From the NCBI GenBank assembly GCA_021442155.1, contig CM038228.1:16347179-16411178 (forward strand): 64,000 nt of DNA. Reading direction: 5' to 3'. Below, piece after piece: positions 34,682-46,429 of this stretch (positions within the stretch are counted from its first letter, which is position 1; each line of letters begins with the position of its first letter). Source of the stretch: Cymbidium sinense. Taxonomy: Eukaryota; Streptophyta; Magnoliopsida; Asparagales; Orchidaceae. A program made the translations under genes and the position numbers. The notes under the pieces were generated by a model. That model was not told where the DNA came from and did no database searches. It saw only the letters and a program-made list of their open reading frames with translations.

Positions 34682-35790
34682 ATTTGATTATTTAGTGTGT
34701 AACTTGTTGGTTTGAGATGGGCCACACTAAAGAGGAGCCATAGGGGCTTTGACCTACCATAGATTTACTAGCCTAAAGGGAAAGTTCATATATCTATAGA
34801 ATGACACTACCCAACCAAATGGGTGGCTATTACAAATGGGGAATTGTCCAATCTGTCTAAATGGGTCATGAAGACATCATCCAAAGAGAATGGCCATAGG
34901 AAAATGTGCCTATGAAGGTCTTATCCTAATCCCTAAAACATATAAATCTTGTACGTATATAGTGGCCAATTCAAAAAGAAAGTGCAGGGACTCACATATG
35001 CCTAAATGATGTTATCCATCGGCTGGGCTATTATCAGCAAAGCAAACACCAACTAACCTAAGATGCTCGCTAGTTTGTGATGATCAATTTAAGAAGAAAG
35101 CATTAGGGATTCACTTATTCCTATGTAGAACTGATCATCGGGGCAGTCTGTCATTAGTTAGATAGCTACTATCTGACCTAGGGCAACTACCAAGTGAGAG
35201 GCCACAAGGGACCTGACCCAAACTTGAAGTAGTAAAAGAGAATGAAGTTTTTAGGGGTCTTATTCTAATCCCTAAACATATATCTAGAGCCAGTCAATAT
35301 ATGACAGTTAGCTCAAGAAGAAAGCTCAGGGACTCACATCTTCCTAAGCAAAGTCAGTTATCGAGGTAGCCTATCAGCTGTGCAATAGGTTATACTCAAT
35401 TGACAAGGCACCTATCAGTTTATGACAGTTAAGCCAGGAAGAAAACATGAAGACTCACATCCTTCTAAGTAAGAGAAACCAATGAGATGATCCACTATTT
35501 AAGTAGCAATCGAACCCAACCTAGGATAACTACTAGGTGAGAGCCACTAGGGGTCTTAAGGCAACTCAAATAAAGTTATGTTGTGTTTGTATTTTGTGAT
35601 GACTATTTGTGTTTGTGTTGTGTTAATTAGAATAGGATGCCGCTCAGATTCTCTTACACTTATCCTAGTCTCACCAAGATTAGAATTTAGAGATAACTCT
35701 AAGATTCAAAATTGAAAAGAAATGATTTTAAAAGAGAAAATGGTTTGATTAATAAAAATGTATTTAATTGCTAAAACTTTAATTTAAATA
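34150..35790 (-). repeat. Element D repeat-rich region between integrase and LTR
   Basis: Phrases such as 'aagaaagctcagggactcacatcttc' (near 34590, 34980, 35090, 35320 and 35440) are the reverse complement of the 'gatgtgagtcc...ctttcttc' phrases of element A's 3' region, and 'gatgggccacacta' phrases recur at about 34225 and 34718. No coding sense is seen. Confidence 0.7.
34641..34681. repeat. CA/TA microsatellite
   Basis: About 14 CA units (34641-34669) run into about six TA units. It lies inside element D's 3' repeat region and is probably length-variable. Confidence 0.95.
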
Positions 35791-35799
35791 AGATCTTGC

Positions 35800-37080
35800 A
35801 TAATATTTTCTTAGGTAAAGCCCATTGATGAGAAGCATTGGGCATTCACCTTTGTGGCTGATCAATTGGTATGATCCTCCTTGGTAGGCCTTTTTTATAA
35901 TAAAAATGATTTCCCATGGTAGTTCGAACTTGCCTCCCACCTAGCGATGGGCAACAATTAGACTTCTAAGAACTAAAATGAGCTCTTAAACCTAAAAATC
36001 TCTTTTGTGACCAACTTATTATGAGCTTGAATCATCCATACTTTGTTCAACTTGAGATTTTAACATGCCTAGAGGTGTCTCTCTTCAACACCTTTGAGTC
36101 CTTGCAACCATAGCTTAACATTCTGCTCGATTGTGATTTTGCTACTTATCACTATTCTTAGTGATTGAAGTTGGACTTCTACGGGGAAGATGGCTTAGGA
36201 CCCACACACTAAGAAGAAAGGAGTGGACTATGTTTGAGTCCTTTGTGTGGTATGGTAAGCTTATAGGGCTTCAACTAACTGCTCATGCCACTATCATTTA
36301 TTGTTGTCAAGCATCTTCTTTAGGATTTGGATGAGAGTTTTGTTGAAGGCTTTAGCTAACCAATTTTCCCATATGTAGTAGATGATAAAATATCTTTAAT
36401 CTATGTTGTGTCATTTTCCAAAGTTGTTGCTCTTTATACTTTTAAATGTGGTACAATTATTACATATGATTCACCGAGATACTCCTAATCAATATATGAT
36501 ATGGTTTCTGAAGAGCTGAAGAATGTGATGAGCTTTGACCTCCCTCAACAAAATTGTCTTTGCCTACTTAGAGAAGTAGTCTATAGTAGTTAGAATGAAT
36601 CAGCGACCCTTAGGTGAACAAGGGTCAACAAACTTACTATGTTGGTACCCCCAACACTTGGACGATAAAGAAGCTATAGTCAGATGAAGAATGTTAGGCG
36701 GTTGTGTAGGCTTACTCGATGCACTTGACACTGGTGGCAAAGACATGCCACATGTATGTAGTATGTGATCATTATTGGCCAATAATATTCGAGTCATTTG
36801 ATATTGGCTTTCATCTCCCAACTAGATTTGTGAGCTCTACACAATATTGAGTGCACCTTAGTCACAATTTTTTGAGCTTCTTGTTTACCTAAACTATATA
36901 ACCACATATGATTTAAGGACCACCGGTATAAAGTGCCATCAATGAGAGCCTAGAATAATGCTCTCTATTTAACTTGATGGGCTTGAGACTTTTCTTGAGG
37001 TAGTTCCTTTATTCAAAATCAATGAAGGGTTGTCTCCAATCTAACTCCACATCCATTTTAGTGATGGAAACCTCCCCTTC
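35800..37080 (-). pseudogene. Element D integrase
   Basis: Minus strand. The zinc-binding part (about 36.95-36.72 kb) keeps LCRAHKSS, EYYWPIMI and CHQCQVH. It is followed by PPNILHLTIAS (36.70-36.66 kb). The core is frame-shifted, but the DX35E spacing can be followed: the second Asp is AAT (Asn) near 36461, and the Glu position is AAA (Lys) at 36353-36351 in WLAKAFNKTL. The C-terminal part (about 36.1-35.8 kb) has MIQAHNKLV and a KKAYQGGSYQL-like piece. It matches element A domain by domain. Loss of two of the three catalytic residues means no activity. Confidence 0.8.
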
Positions 37081-37179
37081 AAGAGTTTATTTATCAGTGA
37101 GTTTAGTATTGATAGGAGAGAGGACTTAACTATTGTGTACCTCTATCAATATGAACTTATCATCTGGACATGCCATCTC

Positions 37180-37570
37180 TTTAGTGATCTTAGCTCGAGC
37201 ATTAGCTATGACATTTACTCCTCGAGGAATCTTATAGATAGTAATCTCAACAACTCTATGGTGTACTTGTGGTAGTGATGACTTTTAGGTTTGAGAACTT
37301 TATAGGATCTGATGATTTGATTGACCACTAATTAGGAATCCCTAAAGATGTTGATGTCTTGAATGCTTAGAGAGATGGCTAATTCCAAACCAACGATCAG
37401 GGCCTTATATTTGGCTTCATTTTTTTATGCAAAGCTTTGATAGGTGATATAAGAATCATAACATCTCATGATCTGGAGTTAAGAAGACTATCTCTATTCT
37501 TGCTTTGTTGGGAGAATGGACTATGGTTCTTCTCCTCTTTAAGAAGAAGCTACATCATCAAAGTATATTT
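37180..37570 (-). pseudogene. Element D second (archaeal-type) RNase H
   Basis: Minus strand reading gives NEAKYKALIVGLELA, INIFRDS (then a stop) LVVNQIIRSYKVLKPK and a Y-T-I-E-L-L piece, parallel to element A's second RNase H. The first catalytic segment is poorly kept. Position between the first RNase H and integrase confirms the Tat order. Confidence 0.75.
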
Positions 37571-37659
37571 TTCATCAATGGTTGTTCACATTCCCTAAGC
37601 TCATGATTTTCTCATTGGGAAGGTGATCATTTAGAGAGGAATCAGCATAAGAGGATGCA

Positions 37660-38440
37660 CCACAAGAAAATCTACAATAGCTTATCCCTTAAAGGCATGA
37701 ATGGGTAAGAAGGTAATGTCAAACTATGATAAAATCATAGACCATCATGCCAACCGTTCAAATAGCATCAACCTTATCATAAGATATCGTAGTGGATTGA
37801 CTCTAGAAATTAAGTTAACTTTATGAGAATGTATGTACTACCGTAACTTTTGAGCAGTGAAGATAAGAGCTAGGCAATGCTTATTAATGGGTAGATAGTT
37901 TGTTTCTACATGAATTAAATGATTTCTTAGGTAGTAGAGTGCATTCTCCTTCCCTTATCATTGGCTTAAGCTAACAAAGTGCCAATGGAATCATCTAATG
38001 CAGCCACATAGAGTGTGAGGGGTTTACTTAGGATGGGGGCAGCTAGAACTGGCAGCATCATGAGGTACTACTTGATGCTTTTGAAGGCGTATTGGATTTT
38101 GTCATCCCATTTGAACTTGGTGTCTTTCTTAGTAAGTTCTATGAATGGTTGACATCTTGATAGATTTGATCTAAAGCATCTTAGACACACAAACCTTCCT
38201 TGGAATGATCTAAGTTGGGTTAGACTTTTAGGAAGTAGCATTTCTAATATTACTTTAATCTTCTCAAGATTAATTTCAATTATGTGGTGTCATACAATGA
38301 ACCCTAGAAACTTTCCATAAGTTATCTTAAATGAACACTTTAGATGATTCATTTTAAGGTTGCATTGCCTTAGCCACTCAAAAGCTACTCTCAATTATAT
38401 AGATAGTCTTTCTTTTCTTTAACTACCAAACCCTCAATAT
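37660..38440 (-). pseudogene. Element D RT tail and first RNase H; RT core deleted
   Basis: On the minus strand a linker frame ending IEGLVVKE passes directly, at about 38435-38408, into CNLKMNHLKCSFKITYGKFL, which is the RT thumb region after the active site. The RT fingers, palm and YVDD motif, about 1.1 kb in element A (10.56-11.69 kb), are missing. Downstream pieces are LTQLRSFQGR, KDTKFKWDDKIQYAFKSIK, LYVAALDDSIGTLLA, NYLPINKHCLALIFTAQKL and HKVNLISRVNPL. The join has about ten bases of similarity on both sides, which fits microhomology-mediated deletion. Confidence 0.8.
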
Positions 38441-38449
38441 TTTGTGGAT

Positions 38450-38920
38450 AAAGTAGGGTTAGAGCTAAGGTGCTCACATGTTGTCTTATAGTTTCATATT
38501 TGGATGATTCAGGTGCAACTTTATTCAGGGACCATGTACTCATCACTATCATGTTTAAGTGTCACCTCCAATTAAATCTTTAGGAGTGAAGAGGTGGTCG
38601 GTGTGCTCATTACATAAGACTCATCATTTGAACTAGATTCTAAGTATATGTAGATCGTAGGAGTTCTCTGAGATGCTAGGATAAAACTTCGGGTAGGTGG
38701 TAGGTATGAAGGTCTTCCTCACCTGGCCTTTCTTCTAAGCTTGTCTCTTTCTCATTCTGGAGGAGATCGAGACATTTCACCCACTTCTTGGGAAGGAGTG
38801 GTGAAATATGGGTGGAAAGTAATATCAAGCTAAGCTCTACTTCCTCCCCAAGATACTCTTCTCCCTCTCTTCACTTTTTTTTTCCTTTTCTTTTCAAATT
38901 ATTTCATGAGAATAAATACT
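38450..38920 (-). pseudogene. Element D remnant of the RG-rich protease-RT segment
   Basis: Minus strand pieces LDITFHPYF, EMSRSPP and YLESSSNDESYVMS correspond to element A 10.15-10.40 kb. The RG repeats are broken by frameshifts. A pyrimidine run at 38876-38897 is the counterpart of A's purine tract. Confidence 0.6.
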
Positions 38921-39099
38921 TTATTTCTTGGGGGAGATAATAGGTCGCATCTTTATAAATCCCAATCTCATATACTGAGAATGACTTCAAATCACCTTTG
39001 ACATAATATTCTAAGCCACCTCGTGTGAACTTGATGCACTACTAGAGAAAAGATGGTACCATATTATTCTCAAATATCCAAGGTCACCCTAACAAAGCA

Positions 39100-39470
39100 T
39101 TGAAAGATGTATCTGAATCTATCATATAAAACTTGGCCTCAGTATTCTAATCATCTATCTCCAGTGGTAGTGTAATGGAACCTAAGGCCCTCTCACCATA
39201 TTCATTGAATTTTTTTAACATCATCTTTTCAAATTGAAGTTTACTAGTGTCAATCCTCAAGAAGGTGAGGGTTCTCAAGCTTATGATGTTAAGCAATGCA
39301 CCCAGGTCAGCAAGTACTCTCGATAGTCTGAACTTGCCAACATCTACTTTAATTTCTAGTGGGTAGTTTTGCTTTATTGTCTCAGGTAGTTGATCTTCAT
39401 CTGAGAATGTATCTCCTAGAACATCCTTTGAGAAATACACTTCTTCTTTAATTGAACCCATAGCGGCTAA
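39100..39470 (-). pseudogene. Element D aspartic protease
   Basis: The minus-strand frame 39461-39147 reads KVDVGKFRLSRVLADLGALLNIIS, written here in pieces: VDVGKFRLSRV, then ADLGALLNIIS at the active site, and KKFNEYGERALGSITLPLEI. The active-site D-S/T-G is D-L-G, so the enzyme is dead. Unlike element A, the N-terminal segment and active site are still in one frame. The second half (G-R-PW motif) is shifted. Confidence 0.8.
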
Positions 39471-39592
39471 CTAAGCTAAGAATATGTTTGGATCAAATAA
39501 TGCTTTAATTAACGATTCCCTCATCTCTTTGGATAAGACAAGGGCATTATATATGCTTTGCTTACCTAGAAACTTTCTAAGATGTGCTAGGG

Positions 39593-39795
39593 CATTGTAG
39601 TTAACTTTGGACTGATCTTCAACAAACATATCCTATGATGGAGCATCTTGTGGAGGACCTATCTAATTATTAGAACTAATGACTTGTTTATGACGTTGTA
39701 GTCAACTTTTGACTAATCTTCAACAAACATATCTTATGATGGAGCATCTTGTGAAGGGCCTATCTGTTCATTAGAATTAATGACTTGTTTACCAT
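39593..39795 (-). repeat. 101-bp tandem duplication in element D, before protease
   Basis: Two units of about 98-101 bases, starting at 39593 and 39694, share phrases 'gatcttcaacaaacatatc' / 'aatcttcaacaaacatatc' and 'tgatggagcatcttgtg'. The period is not a multiple of three, so it breaks the frame of the gag-protease linker. Only a few differences separate the units. Confidence 0.85.
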
Positions 39796-40690
39796 TGTCC
39801 TGAGGTGCTACCTTAGAAGGTAGAACTTTTCCACTATGAAGGTTAACTTTAATTACTTCTTTGGGTGGAGGATTTATAGTGTGATCTACCTACTCATCGG
39901 GTATACCTACATCATCTACTAAAAGATTTTCAGAGTTAGATGACTCCAAATCTATCTCAAGAGGGGAACCTTGAAGATTCAAAAAAAATAAAATTTATTA
40001 TTGAATCAGGAAGAGAGTGATCAAAATCATTTAGATTATTGTTATGAATTATAGATCTTTCTATTAGATAAAAGTAATAAGATCATCAAATAGAGAGATA
40101 AAATGTAAGTGGAATCTTTCTTCTTTATTGGCTTGTTTAATTTTGGAGGTACAAAATAAAAGTCACACAAAGTAAGCTGAATGAGTGGCTTAGTGCTCTC
40201 ATAAATAGATACAATGCTCTTAGAAGTGGTGGAAGAATTGGTAGAGGTAGCAGGAATAATGACAGAGGTGGAGAAGATGGACTTAGATGGTGGTTGTGTG
40301 AATGAACTATTCTAAGCACATAGTGGCTACTGATGCTTATCTTCCACCTTCTTCGAGTTATCCCTCATAAGTTGAAGACATATTAATATATTGGAAGTCT
40401 AAGCTGGTTCAGGTACCTATAGAAAAATTTATTGATTTTGAAGATAATCTTTTTAGAGGTATGAGATAAAGAAATGTCACAACCTTCTTTGATCTTAAGA
40501 GGATCTAATGATTCCTTAGAGATTACTTTAATAGAGGCAAAATATGTTCTACTAGGTACTCTTTAAGTATCATGATGGCTTCATATGTATAACTATGCTC
40601 AATCCAAACTTTAAAGGTGAAGAAATCCTCTAAGACATGGCCTAACATATAGTGGTAGAGGCAAAAGTTAAGATCATCACTCTTGCTTAC
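39796..40690 (-). pseudogene. Element D gag C-terminal region and linker
   Basis: Minus strand pieces VNLHSGKVLPSKVAPQD (about 39.84-39.80 kb) and LNFCLYHYMLGHVLEDFF (about 40.66-40.61 kb) match element A's linker motif and zinc knuckle. The knuckle's last Cys is Phe here. The stretch between them (39.95-40.6 kb) is frame-shifted and rich in Ser/Pro, and a Ser/Leu-rich open frame there is not a separate gene. Confidence 0.65.
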
Positions 40691-41920
40691 TTCTTCTAGC
40701 TTTTCAGGATTGGGTAGCTGAAAGTTAAGTTTCTTGAGAAGGTTCTTGAAAATTTTTTTGACTTCCTCCCTCTTGAAAAAATAATATTTGTTAAGATTAT
40801 CTGTAAGAGTAGATGAAAAATAGCTACCTGATGGAGGATACCGATTTCACTGCTTTGGTGGCCATGAAAGTAGAAGAGATGGTGGAAGTGGAGGCTGCTG
40901 AGATTTAGGGTTCTCAAAATGAACTCTCGTCGGCTACTTACCCTTATCCACAATTGATACAACCCCAAATTTTTTTTAAAATACTTTTTAGGTTTAGGCT
41001 TGCATGATTGGTCTAAGAAGGGCAACTATTGGGCTTTTTCTTGTAGGTTAGCCACCTTGTCAATTAACTTCTCAAATATTTTCACTATAAAGCCCATAAG
41101 CATAAAAGTGATCAGATCATGAACATTCTTTAGAAGAATTTTAGTGGCATGTTGCTCTTGGAGTTGTGGTTCACATGTTCTACTCCATTTATGTCATCTA
41201 AGAATATAATCAACTAGGAACTCATTATTTTTTTATTTCTCTACAATGAGGTCACCTATAATTACCCTTTGTTGAGCTCTTATGAATCTTTTAATGAACA
41301 ACTGCTCTTGCTTTGTATTAGACTTCATCAAACTATTAGGCAGTTCAACATACTTATCAAAGGAAACTCTAAAAAGACTACTAACAAATTTCTTGAAGAG
41401 TATGGCATTGTTGCCACTTGCATTGTAGCAACTAGCCTTGAAGTGTGCAATGTACTGCCTACGATTCCCACTACCATCAAATACCTTGAAGGATGGTAGC
41501 ACAAAACCCTTAGGTAATTGGACTACATCAAACTCCTCTAGGTAGGGTTTTTCCTTTAGAATTGATGAGGCCCCTTAAGTTTGAGCCAACACTTCCTTCA
41601 CTTATTATTCCACTATCTATTTTATGTCCCTCTCCTAGAGAACTATACTATCTGCTCCCTTCCTATGTAAACTGTCATTATCCTCTTCTAATGGAGTGGT
41701 GTTTATATGTTGATATATGGTATGCACTAACTTAGGGCTATCTATGTCCATAGGGGTGGTTTGAGGTGTTGGTATCTAACCCGAAAGAGCTAACACTACT
41801 AACATAAACTCTTCCATCATCCTTTTCATTCATTCGATCTAATTGTCTTTTAACTTGAGCTAATGTAAAAGGCACTAGGTTGATTCCAATGCCTCATCTT
41901 CCTCAACTATAGCTCCTTGA
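40691..41920 (-). pseudogene. gag: Element D gag capsid domain
   Basis: The minus-strand frame 41502-41233 contains LPSFKVFDGSGNRRQYIAHF, a FDKYVELP piece and EQLFIKRFIRAQQRV, the same motifs and order as element A's capsid domain. Upstream, at about 41.9-41.75 kb, the Leu/Lys-rich coil and a QTTPMDID piece correspond to A from 7080 on. Downstream DNA to 40.69 kb is frame-shifted. Opposite-strand open frames in this stretch are shadows. Confidence 0.8.
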
Positions 41921-42189
41921 ACACCAGTGTTATGATGCTGCTCTCTATGGGAGGAGGTCTTAGTCTCTACAATGTAGACTCTGTTACATCATCTAAGAGG
42001 TCATCCTTATCCATGTTGAAGCTGACCTTCTCTCCTCATCACCCCTTTCCCTTTTTATATCTTTGATGGTTGCCTTGTATTCTGCCAAGATCTCCTTAAA
42101 AGAGTGATCATTTATATTCTTTAGATCAATGTAGATGTATATAAGGTGATGATCCTCTACTATATGATCATCTATAGAAAGGTACACTA

Positions 42190-43060
42190 GACATCATCGA
42201 CTGATGATGTGTTAACCATAATGGGCTCAATGAACATTAGGGCTCCACTTTCATGCTTATTCTCCTCCTCCTCACCCTACTAGATTTGTGAAGTGATGAC
42301 AACACACTTAGGCCATCGCTCCTTCTTCTCCACTAATAGTGCAAAAGTCGAATAGGAAAGCTTGACCTCGCATGATAAATACAAGAAGATGAAGTCTGGC
42401 CCTTTGGTTGTGAATGAATCACCAAGGGTGAAGATTTTCCCCCAAATGTTATCTTGTGGTATTTAGTAGGGACATCAGATGGTGTGACATGGACTAGTGA
42501 TGGTGGGCAACAAGTCAATTGGTGTTATGGTGGTGGTACCAACTACACCTCCGTCATGGACTTCCTAATATGGCTAGAACTGGTGAGAACTATATTGTCA
42601 GAATAATCAACTTTATCAACTTGCTAACTAAGGTAATGGTCTACTAATGTTGAGGCCATCAACTACCTGACAAACCTCCTCTTATCCCTTTTTCCTACTT
42701 GGATTGCTACTTTGACCTCTGTGGCCCTCTCCTTGTGAATCTAATCCTTAACACTCCTAATAATGACTTGTCTCAAATCATGGATCAAGGCAGACTCTGA
42801 GCATTCATGGGCTCTCCCTACTCTTCTAAGCACAGACCTCAGACTAGCATAGGACTTCCTCCTCTCCTTAGCTAGTATCTCATACTTCACGGATCATGGG
42901 CGTGATAGAATCTTCCTAACATCCTCCTCTCTCTCTATAGTTGAAAGTGGGTGAAACTTGCTATCACCAAGGAAGGGAGAGGTATCATGAGAGGAACCAT
43001 CCTCAGCTATAAGGGATGCAAACTCAACCTCTTAGACATCCTCTCATAGTACCTCTTTAG
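42190..43060 (-). pseudogene. Decayed extra open frame upstream of gag in element D
   Basis: One minus-strand frame from about 43.06 to 42.33 kb is unusually open for this window: roughly 200 codons with about eight stops, nearly all of a kind reachable by C-to-T or G-to-A change. Pieces include DSKFHPLSTIEREEDVRKIL, KYEILAKERRKSYASLRSVL, AHECSESALIHDLRQVIIRS and KYHKITFGGKSS. It is charged and probably helical. Ogre elements are known to carry an extra ORF of unknown function before gag, which is the likeliest identity, but I do not recognise the protein. It could also be a captured host fragment. Confidence 0.45.
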
Positions 43061-44780
43061 CTTATGGTTATTATTTTAGTGCATATTATTAATTAAAGGG
43101 AGTGGTGGGAGCTAGAACCAACCTCAAATATTGATCGGAAAACCCCCAATGCTAGTACTATCCTTGCCGATAGCAGTAAGTATTAGGCCATCACAAGTAA
43201 CTTTGAAGGGCTCAAAGCCTAGGTTGAACTTGATGATGGGGGTAGATCTGATCCATGACCACCTATATAGGGGATATATATACATATTACCAAGAAGACC
43301 ACCTTTAGTTCCATAGCCTATTTATTTTATTAATTATCACTTGCTCCCAGAAGAATACTTGACAACATGCATGATACTATAGTATTTGTTACAATTGGAA
43401 GATGTCATGATATCTCGGTAATGGATGAGGTATGGGGAAAACTTATACATGCCAAAGTTTAGGGTCTACTTTTGGAGTAAAAGCTAATAAGCAAAAAATT
43501 TTTTGACATTAAGTGTGTTGTCTTCCAGAATTTCCATGATCACTCTCCTAGCAAGTTTATAGATAGTGTTCTCAATTTTGTCAAGACCCCAATGAGAGGG
43601 TTATATCATCTCATTCTATTATAGCTTTACATTATCTTATATCATCTACTACTTTTGTTAATAGAGGATAGATAGATGTCATGATAGCCCTTAGGGATGG
43701 GCCTTTTCCAAGTGCTTTTAGTTGATGAATATTTTGACAATTATATGTTAAATTTCAAAATTTTGGACATCTATTGAAAATTAATAAAGTTTTGATTTAA
43801 AAAAACTCTAGATGGAAATAATCATCATATGTTATGGTTTTAATATAATAAATAATATACAAAGCACTATCACTTTATTTGTTTCCTATGTTACTACTTG
43901 TGTTTAGTACACTTCAAAGGTTTTTAGGTCATGTTAAAAACATTCAAATGATGATTTAAACTCAAGATAAATGGTTTGAAAATAAAATTTTAAAGCAAAT
44001 GATACGTATAGCAATGAGAAATTCAACTTGTTTATCACTCTCAAATATAAAGGGGTAGTGTATAACCTCAACAATGAACATTTGACAACATCTTCATGTT
44101 CCTCCAAATTAGAGAATATGATGTTGGTGTTGTAAGGCACAACTCCTTTTATCCTTACATAGATAATGAATATTTAGTTACATATTCCAATTCCTCCAAA
44201 TAGAAAATGATGATTGTTACATTATGAGCAACTTACAACCACTTCTACAAATAATTGTCTAGTTTCTTTTATCAAAATTTAGTAGGATATTTATAACCAT
44301 AGAACTTATATATTTAAAATTTTGAATAGAAAATGATTGAGATGAATCACTTTATTAACTTGACCATTTTTAAACAAAATAAAGAAAATAAGAAGTAGTT
44401 CTATGACACTTGAGGGAAACTCAATTTTGAAAAGGCTATCATTAAGCCTTCAATGACGTACAACTTTATTCGATATGAAACAACCATTAAAAATGTTTCT
44501 AAGTAAGATTTATCCCATAATGGAATCTCTTTAATAAAAAGGGATTTTTCTACACACTACCACAAGAATCTTTAAATGATTTATTTCATCCATTTTATAA
44601 CCCTATCGAAATTGATAGCATTCAAAGAGGATTCCTTACTAATTCACTTTTCCCTCTTAAGATGGTTATCTTTATGGGTTAATTTTCTAATGCTCAACTC
44701 TTTTCTTTGTCCTTGAAGTTAAGAAGCAATTTAGAATAGAGTTAGATAAGGTTGTCATAAAGGCTCTAGTAGTGTACATT
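43061..44780. other. Unassigned AT-rich DNA
   Basis: No domain, LTR end or primer-binding site is recognised. It should hold the 5' leader of element D, the left boundary of element C, or both. Short open frames on either strand have no family resemblance. Confidence 0.3.
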
Positions 44781-44789
44781 CTTATTTAA

Positions 44790-45175
44790 TTGTTCTAGTT
44801 GGGTCTCAAGATAGAGTTTAGACAATCAAAACTTTCCCATTTCCACAGTCATTCAAATTAAATGAAATTACTATAATGCTCCTCTATAATTTGAAACTTC
44901 ACTTTTTTGGTTTGGCCTTAAGAAAGTCTTTGAGTCACCAAAACCCATCCATCTTCTTCACATTCAAACTAAATGATGTTACTATAACATCGTTGACAAT
45001 TTATAACTTTATTTTTTAGTTGGATCTTAAGACTCGATCTAGGCCATCAAAACAAATCAAAGATGTTATTATAATGTCCTTCTTTGACTTGTAACTTTAC
45101 CTTTCTAGTTGTTCTCAAGATTGAGTATAAGCCACCAAAACCTAAAAGAGCTTTGTTGTAAAATCTCTAGTTATG
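44790..45175. repeat. Diverged tandem repeat, about 90-120-bp unit, three to four copies
   Basis: The phrases 'agttg..tctcaaga..gagt', 'ccaccaaaac', 'aaatgatgttactataa' and 'aactttac/cacttt' recur in the same order at about 44800, 44915, 45020 and 45110. Copies differ widely in length. No coding sense is seen. Confidence 0.5.
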
Positions 45176-45539
45176 TACACCCTAACCTATAAGGTTTCAC
45201 TTGACTTCATATATGCTCCATATGTCTGTCATCAAAAAACACCCTAATATTATGATTTTATAGACACTCACATCCAAAAGATTAGAATACATATTGGCTT
45301 GCTCTATCTATGTACATACATAATGTTATAAAAAGAGTTAGCTAAAAAGACTCATAAGTATAACCATGTTGAGTCATTATACATCATAGAGTTAGTCTTA
45401 TATAATGGGACTTCAAATTTGTGTATAACCTTAGGGTCTCTTGTTCTACCTATAGGCATCAAGAAACTGTACACAAAAGCTAAATTTCTTGTGATCGAAG
45501 CCTAAGTTTCTTACAAAGCACTCCTTAATAGACCATGCA

Positions 45540-46330
45540 CTTCAACTCTTCATTAATGTATGAAATATATCCAAAATGGTGAAGAGCATCAAATTAAGGA
45601 TGACATGAATCCATTCTTGATACATGAGATCAAGATTTTTGATGATACCAAGTACTTCATACCTAAGAAAGTAGGAAAAATCACTTTCCAAAGTGATTCC
45701 ACCTATCAAACCAATGCTAAAAGGTGATAATTCAAAGGGAAAAAGTACTAATGAATCAAAGAAACCCAAGCTAATTCCCCACCTTAGTTGCAATACTAAG
45801 GATGATTAAGAAGAATTAGTACTTTATCAATCCAAGAAAACTTTAGTTAGTTAAAAGAAATCAGTATTAATAAAATAATAAAGCAATTAGAGGAAACTCA
45901 TGTTTCTCTAATAAGGATGCTTGAATCCCAAATATTTAACAAAACTATGAAAATAACTATAGTGCCAGAGGAACATGTAAAAGCCTTAACTACTTCAAGA
46001 AATAAGAAAACATAACAGCTAAAAACTTTTTATGTTTCTTCTAGAAAAGGATACAATGAATGTGGGTTATTTTTCTACAAGACAGAAGAGTGAACCCAAA
46101 TCTGACACAAATGTTGTAGGAAGAGGAAAATTTTGAGTAAGAAGATATTTTGATAATGATTTCTCAATACTTCTCATCAGCTCTAAAGAAACTAGTTAAA
46201 AATAGCTTAACCTATACAATTGAGTATCTAAGCTCAATTATTTAAGTGGCTCCGGCAAGGAGATAACACCCAAAATCCCATAGGATAAGGGAAGTTCACT
46301 ACATGGGGATTAAGATATATTACTTCGGTA
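45540..46330 (+). pseudogene. Element C linker before RT
   Basis: A + strand frame near 45.86-45.99 kb gives IKQLEETHVSLIRMLESQI and a VPEEHVKAL piece, which resembles the helix segment just before protease in Ogre-type polyproteins. The protease itself is not seen before RT starts at about 46.43 kb, so it may be deleted. Earlier DNA (45.54-45.72 kb) has an open piece with HEIKIFDDTKYFIPKK that I cannot assign. Confidence 0.45.
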
Positions 46331-46429
46331 CCTCCTCTAATGAGTTCATGCTATGCCATATCCTATAAAGAAAAAGTCCCTTTGGAAGCTACTAATGAAT
46401 GAAGGAATGTTTCAAATGAGAATATACGT

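Larger units (their letters stand above)
26056..43100 (-). mobile_element. Element D: Tat-type retrotransposon, sister of A, RT-deleted
   Basis: Read on the minus strand from high to low coordinate: an extra open frame, gag, protease, RG-linker remnant, RT tail, two RNases H, integrase, repeat region and a ~7.9-kb LTR. Protein pieces are closer to element A than to B or C. A deletion has removed the RT core. The 5' LTR is not in the window; upstream DNA (43.1-45.5 kb) is unassigned. Confidence 0.85.
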
